Both the position numbers and the translations under genes were made by a program. The notes beneath the pieces are model-generated. The model was not told where the DNA came from. It did not search any database and worked only from the letters and a program-made list of their open reading frames with translations. From contig OZ038438.1 in assembly GCA_964036275.1 (NCBI GenBank), positions 6,950,978 to 7,014,977 of the forward strand: 64,000 bases of DNA. Direction: 5' to 3'. Shown piece after piece: positions 1 through 13,400 of this stretch; position 1 is the first letter of the stretch, and each line of letters begins with the position of its first letter. Source of the DNA: Litoditis marina. Taxonomy: Eukaryota > Nematoda > Chromadorea > Rhabditida > Rhabditidae.

Positions 1-1045
1 ATACCAGCACTTCCGTCGGTTTCTGTTGTTGACGTGATTGTTTACATAACCGTGTTTGTCTACAATGTTGTTTCAATAGGAATCAGAACGGTCGGCGTAG
101 ACGGGAAGCAACAAACAAACGTTGCGCTTCATCACACAAATACTATCTTCATACTATGACGTGCTTCGAAACATTTGAAATTCCGCATGTCTAGGCAAGA
201 ACACTATTACATATCCTGTTAAGAAAGTATCAAGCGAACATGAGAGGAGAATGAGGGTTCATTTTTGGTCATCATCCTATGAAGGCAAGAATATACTGTA
301 TCAATTATCACTGCTGTGTGTTTTCACAAGAGACGCATTCTTGCACGAGCGAAACTGTTGGTTTGTTACATAGGTGTATTTTTCAACAAATTGAACCGAA
401 ATCGCAAGGAAAATATATCTATCAGCTATCAAATTAGTCCTGCCTTTGTTAATTCATTTATTTTCTCCCATAATATTTTCCTTATCTTCAAAGACTGTTT
501 GAGCAGCACTGGGTCGAAGGACAATAATTCGATATCAGTTTTGATAGACATACCAGCTACCTACCACTCTAGTATCTACGTGCACAAGCACCCAAAGTAT
601 GTACTATTCATGAATCGATTACGTGTTTTGTGTTGGGAGATAGGAAAAAGTGTGTGGTTTAAAGTAGAATAAAAGACATAAGTTCATGTACTGATTTGTG
701 CGAATCTAGGTTAAGCGAAATAGTACTTAGAAAAAACTGATTTAGAAAAAATCCAGTCTAGCCTAATAGTTTTTCACTGAAAACAATGACATGAATGTAG
801 TTGGTCATTAAATCAACTCTGTTAGGAATATTACCGATAAAGGTCAGGCTGGCATATTTGCCAACTAAACTTATGTGCGAACATACACATCAATTTTCTA
901 GTTTTTCTAGAAATTAAATATTTCAGTTATAGACTAGAAGAATTGCGTCATCGCCGTACTATCGTCGCCCATTGTGTGATTGTGTTGTGCCATCTTTCGA
1001 AATGAACAAACATGACGTAGAACGAGAACGAACGATTGCCGTATG

Positions 1046-1176
1046 ATAATATGTACTGTAAAGAACGGGTCACCCGAGACTGACTTGAATTTTTTCACTG
1101 TGATATCAGCAACAATAATAGTAATATTATTGTTATTATACTGTAAAGAACGGGTCAGTCGAGACTGACTTGCTCG
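1046..1176. repeat. Direct repeat pair flanking an AT-rich palindrome
   Basis: A unit reading TACTGTAAAGAACGGGTCA followed by two variable bases and CGAGACTGACTTG occurs at about 1054-1089 and again at about 1139-1172. The roughly 50 nt between them contain an AATAATATTATT-type palindrome. The layout suggests an insertion between two copies or a small local duplication; no coding function is seen. Confidence 0.6.
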
Positions 1177-4100
1177 TGTTCTCATTGTGTCTCAAACGAT
1201 CCAGAGCAACCCGTTCGAATCATTTGCCTCTCTTATCTAGTTCATCTCCGAAAAATCATCTTTTCACTTATCTACATCACTTTTGTACGTATCTGTTATA
1301 CACAAACACTTTGTCGCAGTCACAAAACTCGATTGTAGTTACAATATATAAAAAAAATGTGAATTAGGCATCGTCCGTACGTTCTTACTAATACAGCTAA
1401 TCGTGGTAATATCGTGTGTAATATTGTTGAAATTTTGCTTTGTCTTCTGGGTTTTTTCTGTTGAGTTCAGAGGTAGGAAAGATCGTGAGTGATAGAGATC
1501 ATTACGATAAAACCAGTTTTTCTTCTCGAGTTGGAATACAACTCCAGAACACCTTTCGCGAGAAAATGCACTACTCAATTAAAATCTCATGTACTACCAC
1601 ATGATTCGAATATCTTGAATTTTTCTGCACTTTCAATCATTCTACAATCCAAAACGCTCGCCGTACAATAACGACCTGTTTGATATACGAACTCATGCTA
1701 AACGCTAAAGCTTGCCCTTCGCAACATTCAGGACAGTTTACGGTTATCTCTATCTGCTGTGTTTACCTCAAAGTTCGAAAAACTCCTATTTTTAATTATT
1801 TGCCCATTACAACTCGCGTCCTCATCGCATTTCCATTTATGTGACATTATTGATCGATAGCATCGAAAGAGCTTATAGCGGCACATGTGAAACATTCATT
1901 CGAACCAGTCTCCGCTCAGATTCCGCTTTCAGAGATTCATTTGAGTAGAAGCGAGCGACGATCCTCCTCACCATGTTTTTCTCTGCTACTCAATTGTAAC
2001 CAGCTAGTACAGGTTGGTTTTCGCGTCCTTTGTCCGAACCTGTCACGCAATATGATCTTTGCTGCGTCTGGTTCTGCGGTAAAAATGAAGTATAGAGAAA
2101 AACCCCCACCTGCGCACGCCTATTACAACAGTTTGGTTCTTCATCCTATGGTTGGACATCACCCAACTGATTCGAAAAACGAATTTCTATATAGAGCGAA
2201 ACACTGAACCACGTCGAACGTGTAGCACATGTCGGACGATGGATATTGGCTGAAGTACTCTGCCTACTTTCTCATTTTACCCTCTTTCTCACAATTTCAT
2301 GTGTTATTCTTTAATGTATTCTCATATGATGTAGTAGAATAATTCACCTTTTTTTTGAAGTATTGAGCAAACCGAGGTGATACCATCTGTTTCATATAAA
2401 ACTTTGCTTCACTACTATATTCTCTCATTCACTAGAATATGTTACTAGTATATGCAAAAAGATCGGAAATACCGAACCTCGGACGTAGTCAGAATGCACC
2501 TACATTTCTCTATAATGTGTGTGTCAAAGTACATGCGAACCCAGTTCAGATTAAAAATGTTACATTTGTGTACAGCGAATGTTCTATTAGTAAAAAAGTA
2601 GCAACTCACTTAATTCTGAGTATTTGATAAAAAGTAATAACTTATTGTTTCATATGTATCAGAGACGAATTAAGAGATCACGACGTGTGACATTAAAACT
2701 TATCGCACTGATTATGGAGAAATAAATCACGTTTCGATAGGCCAGATTTCATTTCTTTTACTATAATTTCTGAATGTGAACCAATGTGCCGAGATCATGT
2801 CTGTAAATCTCGCGACCGAACCTAATTTGTCCAAAACGGGCCACAATGGTGTAACCTTGAACGACTGCTATCTATCTCTTTCACGTCAAATATGAACAAA
2901 GTGTAGAAGAAAGGAACAACTATCTCACAACCATGCTACACTGCTACTGACTATCAATGTTCACGTGAAACGCGTGAAGAACATCATCATCCACACAGGT
3001 CTTCACGTTTTACGTGAATATCCTCCTTAGTAAACCTAAAGAGCGAAACGTATATCCATGTAAAACCTTTGCTTTTTCTATCTTTCGACGTGTTCCATAG
3101 TTTTCACGTGAATGAAAACTTGACATCGAGTTGTCGAATGTACTTTGTGAGAGCAAAGTAACGTAAAATGATACACTTGACATGAGAAACATACAATGAT
3201 AAAGTACATAATTTCTGATATTTTCTCACGTTTCACGTGACTATTTCCATTCACTTCAATTGTTTTCTTTCCCGTATGTGACGGTCGATGTTCAAATGAT
3301 TTGATGGCGCTCTCGGCCATATATCGATCCTCTCACGATCATTCTATATTTGCAGCATTGCTGACAAACGTTCCATTACTTTCATTCAGTATACCCTACG
3401 ATTGTAGAAGTTGTTTTCTCTTCAGAAAGCCTGTACGGTGTATTTCCCCAGCTAAGTTTGTAGTTTGATGATGTAGCCTTTGCTCCAAATTAGGGCGCGT
3501 ATCGAAATGAAACTACAACCAAGTTTTGATCCTATTCACAATCACGTTCCTTTCGCCCGCCTTTTCAGCAAATGAAATGGACTGTCTATTCAGAAAAGGT
3601 CGCCAACTCACAGGGATAATGAGCGTTCTGTGAACTCGAACACAATTGTAGTAAACAGAACGTGATGTGATGTGAAACGTGATTGATCTGTATTTGATTG
3701 TATTCAGTTCTTGTTGCACTTCGATTCGAACTTTGCTATATGGGGTTAAAGGCGACATAACACGTTACCAGTAGTGGATAGTGGTTGAAATTTCCCAGAG
3801 GAGAATTGAAAGAATAGTGTAAGGTATCCTCTTGCTCGTTTGGAGATACCTTAGTTTTCGAATCACGCTGTTCCAACGTCATACTTCCGTCTTGTCTTAC
3901 TCAGTGACAACCAGAAAAACGTTGATACGAACTGATCACAAGATGAAAAAGTCTACATTCCTCAGCCGAAAACCGAAGAAATTGAACCCAATCTCTGATA
4001 TACTTGTCACTTCCTAACCTATCTTCTTTCATTATTTTGTATCTTGAGTTGGAATATGTTCTACTGAAACGACAGCATGCACTGCTAGCATCATTCACGT

Positions 4101-4409
4101 TTTACGTGACTTTTCGATTGACATAACGTTATATAAACTGACGAATATCGGTGCGGGCTTGTCTTTTGGTTCTCTTCTACTAGGGTTTGATCTCTTTGAG
4201 AGCTTCTCACCTCTCTTTAATGAATCTGAGACAAATCTTTGTTCGTAGTCAGAACATGAACATCTAAATCCGTGCGCTAAATACTTTTAACTTATAACCA
4301 GTTGAACATGAACGATATCACCAAAATGGATTTTACCAGTCTCTTAGAAAAGTTGATGGAACGGAACAGAATAATTATTGTGTTTGTTTCTTCAATATTT
4401 CAAAACGCT

Positions 4410-4416
4410 GTTGCAG
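4410..4416 (+). promoter_or_regulatory. Putative trans-splice acceptor of the ITPK mRNA
   Basis: The sequence gttgcag, preceded by a T-rich stretch, ends 9 nt before the chosen ATG, and no upstream exon was found. This is the usual position of a spliced-leader acceptor in nematodes. It could instead be the acceptor of a 5'UTR intron. Confidence 0.45.
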
Positions 4417-4425
4417 TTACTCAAG

Positions 4426-7400
4426 ATGGGTGGCAGCTCCAGTCGACCAAAAAAATGCAAACCCGGCTGCTGGACCTTCCGCACTCAGTGAGCTCTTTTT
4501 CTTTTAAAATACTTAATAATAGTAATTCATTCGAGCATAGAAGAATACACATGATTCAAGTGACAGATATCGCTTCTTGTTAGGTTCAAAGAAGTTTTAA
4601 TAAAGTTCTTCCTTCCGTTTTCTACTATATTCGCAGTCCATGGGCAATTATCATTTTCAGCATCGAGAATGATGGTTCGTATACGAAAAAGAGTAACCGT
4701 CCGAAAAAGTTGAAGAAGCTAAGGTGAGAGAACTACTGATGGAAATTTCGCTGTGAGACACAAAAACCAATTGTTTTCCTGAAAAAAAAAATATCGGAAA
4801 AAGGTCCAGCTCAAACAACATCATTGATCAAGTTGTTCAACTGTCGTTTAATTATAAATAGAAAAACAGTTATAAATTGATACTGATTATGTTTCGTCGC
4901 CCACGTAATCTGACGCGTTGTGTAAAGTCGCTCCAGCCTGTGATAGATAAGCTCTCCAAATATAGCAAACCTGACAGTACAGCGAATCAGTCATAGTATC
5001 TTAATTAAAACGGGGAATTTGCTCCGTATCCGTACCTAACTGAAATGACTCCAAAAATCTAGCTCTATAACGGCTCCCCATTTGGTATACCCATCTTGGC
5101 GCATGTAGAGTTGATTTAATGATAAGTTATACATGGGTTGGTTGGGGAAACATGGTGCATACCGTTTTCAGACCAATACGCGAATTAGAGTAGTTTGCAT
5201 AGGTGAAGATGCAATGCGCTGCACATGATCCTATTGTCATTCTTCACACTTGACTATCAGGCTGGCGAGTTTCTAGTTCAATAACCGTGCGCGTTGTTGC
5301 CGGCTTTTCTGGACGTATTCAAACATTTTTTCAACCGATTTTTTTTTTAATACACAAACGTGAAGTCATTCTGAACGCGGAAAACACAAAGAGGGCCGTG
5401 AATGATCGAATGTCTTATGCGTACCTCACCTGACTGTAGGGTTCGCTCTCTTCTAAACAAACCTATGCGACGTATGTTGCTATATACCGCTGTGTTTGTA
5501 GTTCGATCTCATTCCGTCCTGTTTGCAATTAGTAACTGGCGATATCGAGTTTAACTACAACTCAGCTGTAGTCATTTCCTAAACTAAAAGTCTCAACCTT
5601 TCTGACATAATTGAAATAAGTTATTCTCGGTTTCAGACTGAGTTCGGAGTCGTCGACCGGTTACAAATGGGACGACATTCCGACGCCGAGCATGTCCGAC
5701 CACAGAGACAGCGAGATCCCGCAGCCGCCCACGCAGGAGAAGCTGCTGCAAGTACGTTCAGCAATTGAGCAAGACGAAGCAGAGCATACGTACGTATGCT
5801 GGAACACCCCGGAAGTGTTGCGCCAACCTGCGTCTCTTGCTTCTTGCCTAGACTGGAGTCCCGCGTGGGACGTAAGAGCCGAGAAATAGCGTATGTTTGA
5901 AGACACGCAGGTTAGGATGGACAGGTCGAGGATGTACGTGAATACGGCCCCTGGTAGTTGAACGGAACTGGAAGTTGATGGAAGGTACTCACAGGAGGCC
6001 TCGGGAACTTTTAGCAGATGAAAAATACCCTAATTCAGTACAAAGTATAGCTGTTAGAAGTTTCATTCACGTTTTTCTGCTTCGGAAATACGTGAATGAA
6101 GAGTTTTTCCGTTTCGGAAATGTGAATATGGTTTTGTGGGACGAATAAAATAGCTGTGATAGTTCATAGAGGGCTAAATGGCTGTCTCGAAATACAACGT
6201 TGGTGAAGTTAACTCACAATTGACTGTGTATCACTAATGGTCCGCAGCGGAAATAATGCACGTGAGACACTTCATGTGATCAGTCTACTCTACGCCATTT
6301 GCATTATCGTTCACTCCCTTTCTCCAGTTGAACATGTGTGACGAGGTGACGACCCAGAAGTTTGTCATGATGTGATTTGAAGAGTTTTCGTTAGTTGATT
6401 GAACTAATCTTACTCTTCTTTAAACAAACCTGAAATGTAAATGAACTTTCAACTTGCCCTTCAAGAACAGTTGGTCGAACTAGTGATAACGTCTCAATCA
6501 GAATGAAACAAATATGAGTAACACACGAGAGTACATAGGGTTCTGAATTCAATCAATACAAACTTGTTAAGTTATTTGGTACATGGATAGTTAGTAGTTC
6601 TTGTGAGTGTATGGAGTATGGCGAAGGTTTGACCGATTTGGAGTTGTAGTCTGATCTGTCGAACACTTTCAGATAATGCATAGAGACCCAACTATAGTCT
6701 GTTTCACCAATCGATGACTTTCTACAGTAATCTTTCAATTATTCAAGGACATTTATCTAACCAACTAACAGACTTTGAGATTCACTGTTTTCTATGTCTG
6801 TAGTAACCAATGTGGAAAACGAAATCACGAAGTTCAAACTGTTTACAAAACCTACAACATTTGAAAATTTACCTGAAAGATTTACAATCTTACTGTAGAG
6901 GGCTATTGTTGCGTGAAACAGACTATACGAATGCCGCGGAAATGAGAGAAAGTATCGTTTTTGCATGCGTTAAGTCATATACTGTTAGTCTATTGCACTG
7001 TCACGTGAAATATGCTAAATACAGCAGAACTCAGAAACGTGCATGACAAAGTGCACGTTGCCTCATCAAAATGTTCACTTTACGTGACTATTCAGTTTAC
7101 TTCTAGTATATTGTACCTCCATGGTTCAAAATCATCGTTGCTTCCAGATGATCAAGTGCTTTCCGTTCCCGACGCCTCGCTCCTCCCCGACCAGTACTCC
7201 CATGTTGTCCTGCCGGAGTCCGCACACCAACTCAGAGGAGCTGGACGCCGATCAACTGCCAACAGATCCCAACGGATTCTCGTCTGCTTTCGGGAAACTG
7301 GTCCAGGTTCGTTCAAACTACAAACTACAACGCAAACATATTGACGACAAAAAACAGTTCATGTGCTTTACTTCTTGTACCAAATTACAACATAAACATA

Positions 7401-10400
7401 TTGAAATGAACAGTAGAACAAAAACATGGTAAACTACCAGTAGTTACATGTACTACCATACTAAGTACCTGCACAAGCGACCTGTGATTCAGACAGAAAG
7501 TAAGATTAGACCACACATTTTGAAAAAGTAGTGCTGGTGCTCTTACATTGTGTTTTTCCTCGTCTTCTCTCAGAGTTCACCATCTGGTATCCCGTTACGA
7601 AGCAGCCTAATCACCCCAACCTATTTGTTTATTGAGCATGTCCGTGAGGCGGGTTGAGGAAGGATATAAGTACATAGATAGAATAAAGTAACACTTAATG
7701 ACTCTTGCACTATGACAAAATGAAGGCTCCTATGACAAAATGAAGGCTCCTATGCGTGATTCTGTTAGAAATGTAGCCTTATAACTAATTACCGAAAACG
7801 TGAAAAACGTGAAATTAGGGCGAGCGACTTGAGAACGAAAGCAATTTTGTCATACCACTTCTGATAATTGAACAAAGTATGTACAGTGAAATATGAATGA
7901 ACCACTAGGGTAGTATAAATTAGTCAGAATCGAGACGTGATAAAATGAGAGAAACAGTTCTTGGTCTTTGCCTCGGTTCCCCTTTCTTTCCATTCCCATA
8001 TCTTGTCAGTTGCATTGACGTAGGCAGGGGCGATAACGAAAACGCTAGTTTATCACGGATTTACCGAACTTCCACTAGATGAATTGGTTAAGATAAATGT
8101 TTAATGAGCAACCTAACAGAATCCAAACCAAACCGAAAATAGACCCTACTAGCCGTATGGAAGTCGTTCGAAGAAAGGCAGGGCAGAACTCTACAATCAA
8201 CTCATTTCTCCTGTGTTTGTAGTTTCGTGTGTTTCATTCCGATGCGTTCCAGTCGTGATACGAAAATATAGGTCAGGACTCCGATCCAACTACAATTCTG
8301 ATGTAGACATTTCTTTTAGACCGATAAGACACGTGTAACGTGAAAGCATGAGGACACTTTACCCTCACCTTGACACAATACCCTAAATTAGAAGGAAAAT
8401 AAAGTTTGTATTGTAATTACTATCTTATGTTGACCAGATTATTGTGCACGGTTCGTGAACTGTTCGGAAGGTTCACAACTACCGTAATTTGTAAAATCGA
8501 GGTAAACTTTCTTCTCTGTAGAATCTGGAAGCAACTTTTTTCCAATCACAGAGTACGACTGTTCTCGTAAACATCTCTTTCTGAACGTTTTGAACTATCT
8601 ACTATAGCTCATGAACTGACCTGACTCCTTTTTCGAAATTAGAAATGAAATGAATGATTGTTCCATAAATGTATGCTATTATTAGCTCGAACAGTGATTG
8701 AAAACAAAATAGGAGCTCTGTTCTGGCGCCAAAAATATTTTCCTCTCACTATCGTTGTGAATTTGTTTGATTGTACTTGATTACACGTGCAACGGTATTT
8801 GAATAACAGAAAACTCATCGGTTCAGCACAAACAAAGTGGTATACTTTACACAGATAAAAACGAAAACACTCCAAACCTCTTCTGCAAAAGCGAAATAAT
8901 TTCTGCCTAATAGAATGAAGCTATGAATCGTCAAATGAGGGAATAATGTAACAAGAGTCTTAGAAAAACAAAGTACTCCATGTGTCTGTAAGAAAAGAGT
9001 ACAGTTGTAACCTTTGTTTCTAGTTAGTTGTAATGGTTCTCCCTTCCCCAATTCGGAAGCTTGAAAGGTTATTTGTGTCTGACTACCAGTTAGATGGCGT
9101 TCGTTGATAAGCAAAAACCGGTCACAACTAGGGACTCATCAACCAAAAAATGAAAACCAAACGTCGATGTGATTCCTTTGTGATACCATTTTTCAACATG
9201 ATCATCCTCCTGCAAATGTTGATTCAGTGTGTTTGTCAACGCGCAAACTACATGCAATCGCGATCATCGATCTCACTTTAGTGTGAAAAAGCGAGAACGC
9301 ATGACTAATACTTCCGCTCATCAAAGCTTACTCCATACGGCGAACAGCTGGCATGATGACAACCTAGTTGTGCCAAATGAGGCTTATCGCGAGCAACCTG
9401 TTGTGACGAGAACACTCGCATAGCATCATACCTGTACCAATCACGTGTAGTGCAGAGGGGGAGGAGTCTAGCCGCTATCGCGACTCCCATTTTCATCGCC
9501 GCGCCGCCCCGCCGCCGCACCCTAGAAGCGAACCGACCCACACAACTTGGCAGTCCTGTCGTCCCCGCTTCTACCACGTCTAGCGAAGATTCGCTCCATC
9601 GACCTCTCCTTCGACATGACGGCCGTCGAACCGAAGCCGCGTCTCGCCCAGCCGACCACCGTACTCTATCCGAGTTCCCGACAATACCTGCAGCACCTCA
9701 ACATCAATCACCACCAACAGAAGTACCGCGAGGCCTGCATGAGACTCGGAAAACGCGTATTCGGACAACGGTCCTACTCTTGTTGTGATGAGGTCAGTCG
9801 CTCACCTCGCAAACTTAATCAGAAACTGAGCACCGTTGAAGTTGTGAGTTCCTACCTATATTTTGAATACCTCTTGTTGTGATGTTATGTTTTTCTCGAA
9901 CACTTTTTTCCCCGTAAACTAGGACCGGTTTCTAAAACATGGATTCAAAATGCAAAAAGCGCCTCTCACCCTGGCTCGATATGCGTTTGTTTACATAACA
10001 AAACTGATCGTTCTTTGTTCTCGCTTTCGCTTGACGTTCAACGAATTTATTACTCTGACGTCTTACGTTAAAGAGTGAAATTACACCGAAAAGTGGGTAT
10101 GAGGCTCGGACTCTGCCTCCAACCCACACGGACCAAACTACAATCACATAAGAACAAGACGACATAATCGTGTCTGCTAGATTTTTCATAACGCAAACTC
10201 TTCTCAAATCAGATTTTTCAACATTAAACCGCTAAACAGATGTTGAAAGCAGATGTTATTCTAGTTGTTTCTTAATTTTTATGTTTTCTCAAAAAATTAT
10301 GTGATGGTCCGAGTGTATCAGTACAATGTTTACCCTTCTGCTGCGGTTGTCACTCTCCTCCCACCAACCAGCGCTGCACTTTTTCAAATGCAAAAGTACA

Positions 10401-13400
10401 TGCTTACTTACTAATTTTGAGATCTACAACTTGCTTGGCTACTCAAAAATGGATTGAACCCAATTTTAGTGCATTTGTATCTAATTAATCCATTTACATT
10501 TCATCGGTTAAAGCATCCTAAAGCATCCCACCTTTTTATGTGTTTTCTACCGAATTTCTACGTACATTTTGTGAATGAAAACCCAATAACCTAGAATGTT
10601 TGAACGCTGCCTGAAAATGAACTTTGGAAAACTCGATCGGCATTTTGATCATGCGAAATAATACGAAACAACAACAACAGAAATTGTTTACTTGCCGTTG
10701 GCGAACTCTTTTTTCTCTTTGTTGCACTCCAGAGATGAATAATAATTTGAGAAACAGTGCGCTTATTAATTTTTAAAGTTTGAACAACTCGTCCATGGAA
10801 CTTTACCAGTTTTCTGTACAGGTGACTAATCAGCAGAACTGGGTGATTGTCCATTATGTATCATTATGGGTCACGTTACCATTGATTCACCGAATAAAAA
10901 GCAATGATTTTGAGAATTAGGTCTCGTTCCCACCTTCGTTCCCAAAAGTTCCCATTGCCAAACCATGCGGGGTCAAATATCACCCAAATGATGTGAGATG
11001 GAACAGAATTGTAAGAGGATTAACACACGCTCTCACCTACTTACATTGCGCTAGATAACATGAGAAGACTTTCATTTGTTTTGTTACCGCCCTTTGTTAG
11101 CTCTGAAATAAGTTACGACTCACAACTGACGCAGCAGATTCTCGCCTCAAATTATGGATTTGAATAAGCATTTCACAACCACCTACCAAGTTCTTTGAGT
11201 TTGTCAACATTGAAAATTCATCAATAACTATTCTTGTGCCATCATGCACAATTCAGAGGAACGAAACCTATCCAGTTAATCGAATACCAAGGTAGTTTTG
11301 TAGTGTTAATAAAGTATGATTAGTTAATTGATAGTTTCCAGGTTTCTGTGGAGACCATGGCAATAACTGCCCTACCGATGGATGTTTGGTTACAAGAAAG
11401 ATTGAAGAAATGGGTTCAACTGTCCGGTCATGAAGGTTAGCTTCACCTACAACCTTTATTACGTTGGAACAAAAAACCCGTCGTACCGTATTTTCCTCCG
11501 CGTGGGTGCAGTCTAACTGGTTACTGCTCTTCGTAGAGATCTCCATGATTTAAGTAACTCTTAAGTTCACTATCAAGTCTGTATGTGATAGCACTACCGT
11601 TTATCATACTTATCGATGGTTCAAGGACTGCTAATGTAAACAAAAACAATTTCTTGAACTAGCGCGGACGAGCTTGCAAATGGCCGAGAAGATCAAGAAC
11701 GAGATAAGGCTCTATCGAACCCGACAATCTACTCTTTTTCTATATGATTTGTTGAAACGCCAAACCAGTGAAACTGTGCAATGGGGCCACATTCATATTT
11801 AAAACTATCGACGTGTGGTTGTGTGTAAAACAACAATATTGATTTGATTTCATATCTACTCAGTATTCCGTAATAATTCAGAACAAAATATGGTACAAGC
11901 AGTTGAACATGACCGTTTTGTTAATTTGTTTAATCGACTCCTGCGAGTTTTTTTTAGCTTAGTTTTTATGAGCATAGCCAAAAACATTGGCCAGCCGGCT
12001 CAGGTTTACTAAGTTTGTTGGCAAGTTTTGAACTGCTGAACCCACAGTTCTGTGCGTTTATTGTTTGTGAAAAGATGGAGTACACATGATCCCAGCTGAT
12101 AACGAAATAAATAGGTCTCACGTGGAAAACGTAATGGAACTGAATTCACGAGACGACCAATACGGTTATCTTTGGGCTCATTGATGTGAGACTGGAAATC
12201 AATACCATTGTGAAATACTTCAATGAGGAGGAATCTTTTATAACGAACTTTGAGAAGAGAGATATAGTTAGATCAATTTCAGGTAGTATCGTGCCTGCCT
12301 CCTGTCAAACCCTCTACAAAAAACAAGCGGGCTCTTGTAGTGAAGCTAGAGCATACGAGTGCATTATGAAGGATGCGCATTTGGAAGGAATGACACCCAA
12401 ATTCTACAAGGAAATACAGAAAAACGAAGAATGTTAGTTTCCTAATAAAGACATAAATTATGAAGAAGTAAATTGATAACATCAGCTCGAACTACCTGAC
12501 TATGACTTTGATTATGGTTTGCAAAGGCAAACCATAATGGTTTTTCAGTGTAAGTACTTGATTTCATCTCCTACAAACACCGCGGTTACTAAATGTGCTA
12601 ACATATTTTCCCAGAGTGGTTGACTTGAAGAAAACGCATGAATTATCTTCATATGAGCAGACAACTAATTTAATTCCAGTATTCATTGAAATCGAGGATT
12701 TGTTACAACAATTTGCTGAACCATCCAAAACTGCCATCATGGATATCAAAATTGGTACTCGGTGAGTTTCCATGATTTAGACATTGAAGTTTTTACTACC
12801 CGCGAAGAACGGGAAGTGTCAATAAGGATGTGTGTCATAATAATTCTACGTTTCTTGTTCCGTAGGTTACAGTTGAACTTCGATGATATACTAAACGCGT
12901 TCATCAACAAGTTCCCATATAAGACATGGTTATTGAATAGGACCGTAGTAGAAAATTAAATGTTTTAAAACAAAAAAAGGAGGCCTTTTCACAATGTTTA
13001 AAATGAATACAATTGTATACTTTTATTTCTGCAGAACTTTCCTCGAATCGGAGGTGTCGAATACGAAGAAACGCAGTGACTTATATGAGAAGATGGTTGC
13101 CATCGACCCCGAGGAGCCCACCGAGGATGAAAGAAAAACGGGAGAAATAACGAAACTGCGATACATGCAGTTCCGGGAGCGGGAGAGCAGTTCGTCCCAG
13201 CTGGGATTCCGAATTGAAGCCGCCAAGGTACGCAATAGGATGTCCACAACTATAGACAAGTTCGTCTTGAAAACAGCAACGAAAACAAGTTGCAAACACA
13301 GACCGAAACGCCATGTTAGCTTATGGACAAAATGTCTATATTTCTGTACCCAAACATGTTTTTCGCTATTCCATGTACCACCAGCATACCTCCATTTGTC

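Larger units (their letters stand above)
1..4425. other. Intergenic region upstream of ITPK, no supported gene
   Basis: No reading frame here has splice sites in phase, a recognisable domain or protein-like composition. The region is AT-rich. It holds a direct repeat around 1050-1175 separated by an AT palindrome, and a cluster of TCACGTGA-type palindromes between about 2960 and 4112. The right end must contain the promoter and leader of the ITPK gene. Non-coding exons or far-upstream alternative first exons of ITPK cannot be excluded from sequence alone. Confidence 0.6.

Noticed and set aside
1887..2207. 106-codon plus-strand open frame
   Set aside because: Composition and context are not gene-like, there are no in-phase neighbouring exons, and no family is recognised.
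12488..12541. Frame reading ELPDYDFDYGLQR between ITPK exons 7 and 8
   Set aside because: Its phase fits neither flanking exon, whereas 12432 to 12680 joins in phase and gives the expected FIEIEDLLQQF sequence.
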